A DNA stretch of 64,000 bases from an uncultured Eubacterium sp. GTDB taxonomy: Bacteria; Bacillota; Clostridia; Lachnospirales; Lachnospiraceae. This document shows positions 61,680 to 64,000 of this stretch, piece after piece. Where the stretch lies: positions 34,555 to 98,554 of the forward strand of contig CAJTZF010000001.1 of assembly GCA_910584245.1 (NCBI GenBank), written 5' to 3'. The first letter of the stretch is position 1; each line of letters opens with the position of its first letter. Position numbers and translations under genes: made by a program. A model generated the notes under the pieces. The model was not told the origin of the DNA, ran no database searches, and worked only from the letters and a program-made list of their open reading frames with translations.

Positions 61680-61721
61680 AAATAGTCCCTAGTCCCATAA
61701 AAAACACCAGGAGGTATCCTA

Positions 61722-63041
61722 TTGAATATATATTATATCTGGCTGTCCACCCTGCCTCGATTTTTCGTCCTTCTCCCTGCAGCGGCATCCTGCTATCTCC
61801 CGGCAAGAGGCCTAATGAAATATACACCTATAAAAACGGCCGCTCTCTGCGGATCCATTCTGGTGCCCTTTTCCCTGGCAGGCGCCTGGATGCATGCCAC
61901 CCTGAAAACGGATGTAAACACAATAATATTTCCATCCCTTATCGTGTTCTTCTTTTTATACCGCCACACAGTAAAGACCGACTTACCCAAAACTCTTTCC
62001 ATATACGTAGGCGTATGTGCCATCGAGACATTTCCTGCGCAGTTTGCCTATGCGCTGGACGCCCACCTGCACCCTCTGTCTAACACTGCCAGCTTCTCCG
62101 CATCCGCAGCCTTATTTCAATTTGGGCTTTCCTGTATACTCATGGCCGCTTTCGCTTCTCCCGCCCGCCACCAATTTTCATGGGTAATCGAACATCTGGA
62201 CTCCCCTAAAATATGGTATTCAACACTGGCGGTATCCTCTGTATTCCTAATTGCCAACGTGGGTGCCACACCACAATCCTACCTTATCCTCCACACCGGC
62301 CGGCTCTCTTATCTATTCCCCACTCTTGAAGGCTGCGCACTAGTACTCCTTGTGACAGTCTATGTACTGTTTTACTGGGGAGGAATGGGCATACTGGAGC
62401 ACGCCCGTCTGGAGAAACGATCCCAACTTCTTGAAATTCAGGCACACCAGTACCAGGCACTTCAAAACCACATGCAACAGACAAAAAGGCTGCGTCACGA
62501 CTTCCGCCATTCGGTCCGCCTGCTCGCCTCACTCGCTGAAAAAGGCGACCTTGAGAGCATCCGGGCCCATATTAACGAGTATGAAAACAGACTATCCGAG
62601 CATTCCCCCATAAATTACTGTACGAACATCACACTGAACGCCTTGTTTGGTTATTACCATGAAATGGCTGTCTCCGCCGGCGTCAGCACAGACTGGCGGA
62701 TTGAACTGCCCGAAACGCTTACTGTTTCTGAACTTGATATGGCTGCCTTATTTGGAAACTTGATAGAAAATGCTATCGAAGGCTGCCGGAATCTTCCGGA
62801 AAACCAGCGGTATTTCAACCTGACCGCAGAAATTCGCCACGGGAACCAGTTATATATTGTTTCTACCAACCGCTTTGACGGAAAAATCCGAAAGGACAAG
62901 GACGGGTACCTGTCCACAAAACATAGCGGAAAAGGAACCGGCCTCGTTTCAATCGCTGCTGTCGCGGAAAAATACCAGGGCTCGGCACAGGTTTCACACA
63001 ATGACCGGGAATTTTTTGTAGACGTGGTAATAAAGCTATAG
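61722..63041 (+). CDS. GHKL-type sensor histidine kinase (AgrC-like)
   Basis: 439 residues from a TTG at 61722 with AGGAGGTATCCTA upstream. Six or so membrane helices occupy residues 1-215, then a DHp helix with RLRHDFRHSVRL and a GHKL ATPase with NLIENAIEG and GKGTGLVSIAAVAEKY. It is a second AgrC-like kinase, divergent from the LytTR-kinase operon, and with no regulator of its own nearby; it may share the regulator at 60549-61310. It is separated from its promoter by a structured leader. Confidence 0.92.
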   Translation: MNIYYIWLSTLPRFFVLLPAAASCYLPARGLMKYTPIKTAALCGSILVPFSLAGAWMHATLKTDVNTIIFPSLIVFFFLYRHTVKTDLPKTLSIYVGVCAIETFPAQFAYALDAHLHPLSNTASFSASAALFQFGLSCILMAAFASPARHQFSWVIEHLDSPKIWYSTLAVSSVFLIANVGATPQSYLILHTGRLSYLFPTLEGCALVLLVTVYVLFYWGGMGILEHARLEKRSQLLEIQAHQYQALQNHMQQTKRLRHDFRHSVRLLASLAEKGDLESIRAHINEYENRLSEHSPINYCTNITLNALFGYYHEMAVSAGVSTDWRIELPETLTVSELDMAALFGNLIENAIEGCRNLPENQRYFNLTAEIRHGNQLYIVSTNRFDGKIRKDKDGYLSTKHSGKGTGLVSIAAVAEKYQGSAQVSHNDREFFVDVVIKL

Positions 63042-63083
63042 AAAAAGACTTTCGTACCCATTGTAAAAAATGAGCCGAAAGCC
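63042..63083 (-). terminator. terminator for the surface-protein gene
   Basis: In the minus direction ggctttcg pairs with cgaaagtc (one G-T pair) around a 21-nt loop, followed by five T residues. It lies between the convergent kinase and surface-protein genes. Confidence 0.55.
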
Positions 63084-63093
63084 TTTATAAAAA

Positions 63094-64000
63094 TTATTTC
63101 CGTCGAACAGTGACTGCTTTTGCTTTGGACCACTTGGAATAAAACTTCGCTGTGCCATTTCCCTTTATTGTCTTATAAGCGCGGAGCCGAATATAATACT
63201 TTTTCCCAGCCCTCTTGCTAGAGATTATCCTTGACACAGCCTTATTACTTTTGACAATTATTCTTTTGGTGGCCTTTTTCGTAAATTTTTTACTTGTAGA
63301 ATATTGAATTTCATATCCGGTAATCTGGTTATTCTGTTTTTTCCACTTTACCAGGAACCCCTTTTTCTTTTGTGTAACGTTCGTTATCTTTACCCTCTTC
63401 GGAAGAATACGGAAAAATTTCGTTATCTGTCCGCTATAATCTCCCTTAAATATAATCGTAACAGAAGCCATTCCAACCTTGACGTTATTTTGAAACCTGA
63501 TATCATAATTGTTACTGCTAATAGCTGTTCCACTCGCATCCGTAATTTTTATGTCCGGAACCCGTTTCTTTCCAGTATACACAAACTGATCTGCGGAAAG
63601 GGTGACCTGAGCTGGCCGGAAAACGGTCTGCTGGCTCTCAATCTGCCCGCAGGAACATTTCTTTATATAACTTCCATCCTTCTCCACCGTAGCTACAGTA
63701 AAAACCATTTCATATACATGAACATGTTCTAATGGCTTCTCCTCTGGTATTGGCGACGGCTCGGCCGTTGGCTTTTCTTCCGCTGGTGGTGTTGGCATTG
63801 ATGTTGGCGACGTTGTCGGCTTTTCCTCTAACGGCGCACTCGGCCTTGGCTCGGCGCTTTCCGTCACAACCGGCGTTGGCGTCGGTTTCTCCGTCGGCTT
63901 TTCTTCTGACGGCGCACTCGGCCTTGGCTCGGCGCTTTCCGTCACAACCGGCGTTGGCGTCGGTTTCTCCGTCGGCTTTTCTTCTGACGGCGCACTCGGC
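63094..64000 (-). CDS. surface-type protein with Pro/Thr-rich repeats, C-terminal part (partial)
   Basis: 302 codons are visible; the frame stays open beyond the right edge. The part first seen is a low-complexity Pro/Glu/Thr/Ser region, with a 26-residue unit EEKPTEKPTPTPVVTESAEP repeated, then VHVYEMVFTVATVEKDGSYIKK with a CSCGQ pair, an MBG-like strand domain (AQVTLSADQFVYTGKKRVPDI) and a fibronectin-like end with KYYIRLRAYK and no sortase motif. It is likely a cell-wall or secreted protein with a spacer region. The N-terminal signal peptide should be to the right. Confidence 0.8.
   Translation of the reverse strand, partial: PSAPSEEKPTEKPTPTPVVTESAEPRPSAPSEEKPTEKPTPTPVVTESAEPRPSAPLEEKPTTSPTSMPTPPAEEKPTAEPSPIPEEKPLEHVHVYEMVFTVATVEKDGSYIKKCSCGQIESQQTVFRPAQVTLSADQFVYTGKKRVPDIKITDASGTAISSNNYDIRFQNNVKVGMASVTIIFKGDYSGQITKFFRILPKRVKITNVTQKKKGFLVKWKKQNNQITGYEIQYSTSKKFTKKATKRIIVKSNKAVSRIISSKRAGKKYYIRLRAYKTIKGNGTAKFYSKWSKAKAVTVRRK
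63833..64000 (-). repeat. tandem 78-bp repeats encoding the Pro-rich spacer
   Basis: The unit recurs with a 78-bp period: cggcgcac at 63832, 63910 and 63988. Two full units are visible and a third continues past the edge. They encode 26 residues each and keep the reading frame. Confidence 0.85.

Noticed and set aside
61793..62532. Minus-strand frames inside the GHKL kinase gene.
   Set aside because: The kinase on the plus strand has clear motifs, promoter and ribosome site; the others have none.

Overview
The window looks like a chromosomal segment of a low-GC Gram-positive anaerobe, most likely a Clostridia member of the Lachnospiraceae type. The signs are strong AGGAGG-type ribosome binding sites, frequent TTG/GTG starts, several radical-SAM and U32-type iron-sulfur enzymes (oxygen-sensitive chemistry), AgrC/AgrA-like GHKL/LytTR regulators and small families common in that group (DUF378, DUF3737, DUF6061). 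Family assignments come from reading motifs, not from a database search.

Positions 1 to about 36,000 hold one long minus-strand run of tightly spaced or overlapping genes: a hybrid biosynthetic gene cluster that leaves the window on the left. In transcription order it reads: U32-type Fe-S protein; three BtrH-like acyltransferases and an ACP with a second, degenerate ACP half; a KS-KR-ACP-C PKS/NRPS protein; a methyltransferase; a stand-alone acyltransferase (trans-AT); a ketosynthase-like protein that has lost all three catalytic residues; an NRPS adenylation-PCP protein whose adenylation domain is interrupted by a zinc-finger/PP-loop ATPase; an ACP; a GT2 glycosyltransferase; a phosphodiesterase/phosphatase-superfamily protein; a carbamoyltransferase split into two genes in reversed order; a second, apparently dead phosphatase-superfamily protein; SDR; ACP; BtrH-like protein; radical SAM; BtrH-like protein; CysD and CysN (APS synthesis); a third phosphatase-superfamily protein; an AMP-binding ligase; O-methyltransferase; radical SAM; B12-binding radical SAM; PIG-L deacetylase; and the start of another NRPS gene. 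The logic suggests a lipo/peptide-polyketide core whose acyl units are loaded on discrete ACPs and joined by several BtrH-type cysteine acyltransferases, then methylated, glycosylated, carbamoylated and possibly sulfated or sulfur-modified.

At 36,000-38,000 lie a GNAT gene followed by a strong terminator, and an unrecognised 358-residue protein. From 38,251 to 40,971 is a gene graveyard: a frameshifted VanR-like regulator, a truncated sensor kinase joined to a truncated iron alcohol dehydrogenase, a broken carboxymuconolactone decarboxylase-like gene and a flavodoxin fragment.

At 40,968-46,078 a metallophosphoesterase is followed by a two-gene candidate immune system: a STAND NTPase with about 15 TPR units and a TIR protein. 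The two share an N-terminal motif of about 30 residues, which suggests partner recognition of the prion/amyloid-motif kind.

From 46,100 to 57,000 is ordinary accessory content: GNATs, a LysR-DUF3737 divergent pair with clear promoters, DUF378, GyrI-like effector-binding proteins around a gutted VOC gene, a BlaI/BlaR1-type pair with two operators, and integrase/mobilisation remnants marking an old insertion site. From 57,000 to the right end are a chemoreceptor, an AgrC/AgrA-like kinase and LytTR regulator, a second GHKL kinase with a long, hairpin-rich repeated leader, and the C-terminal part of a surface protein with 78-bp Pro/Glu/Thr-rich repeats that runs off the window.
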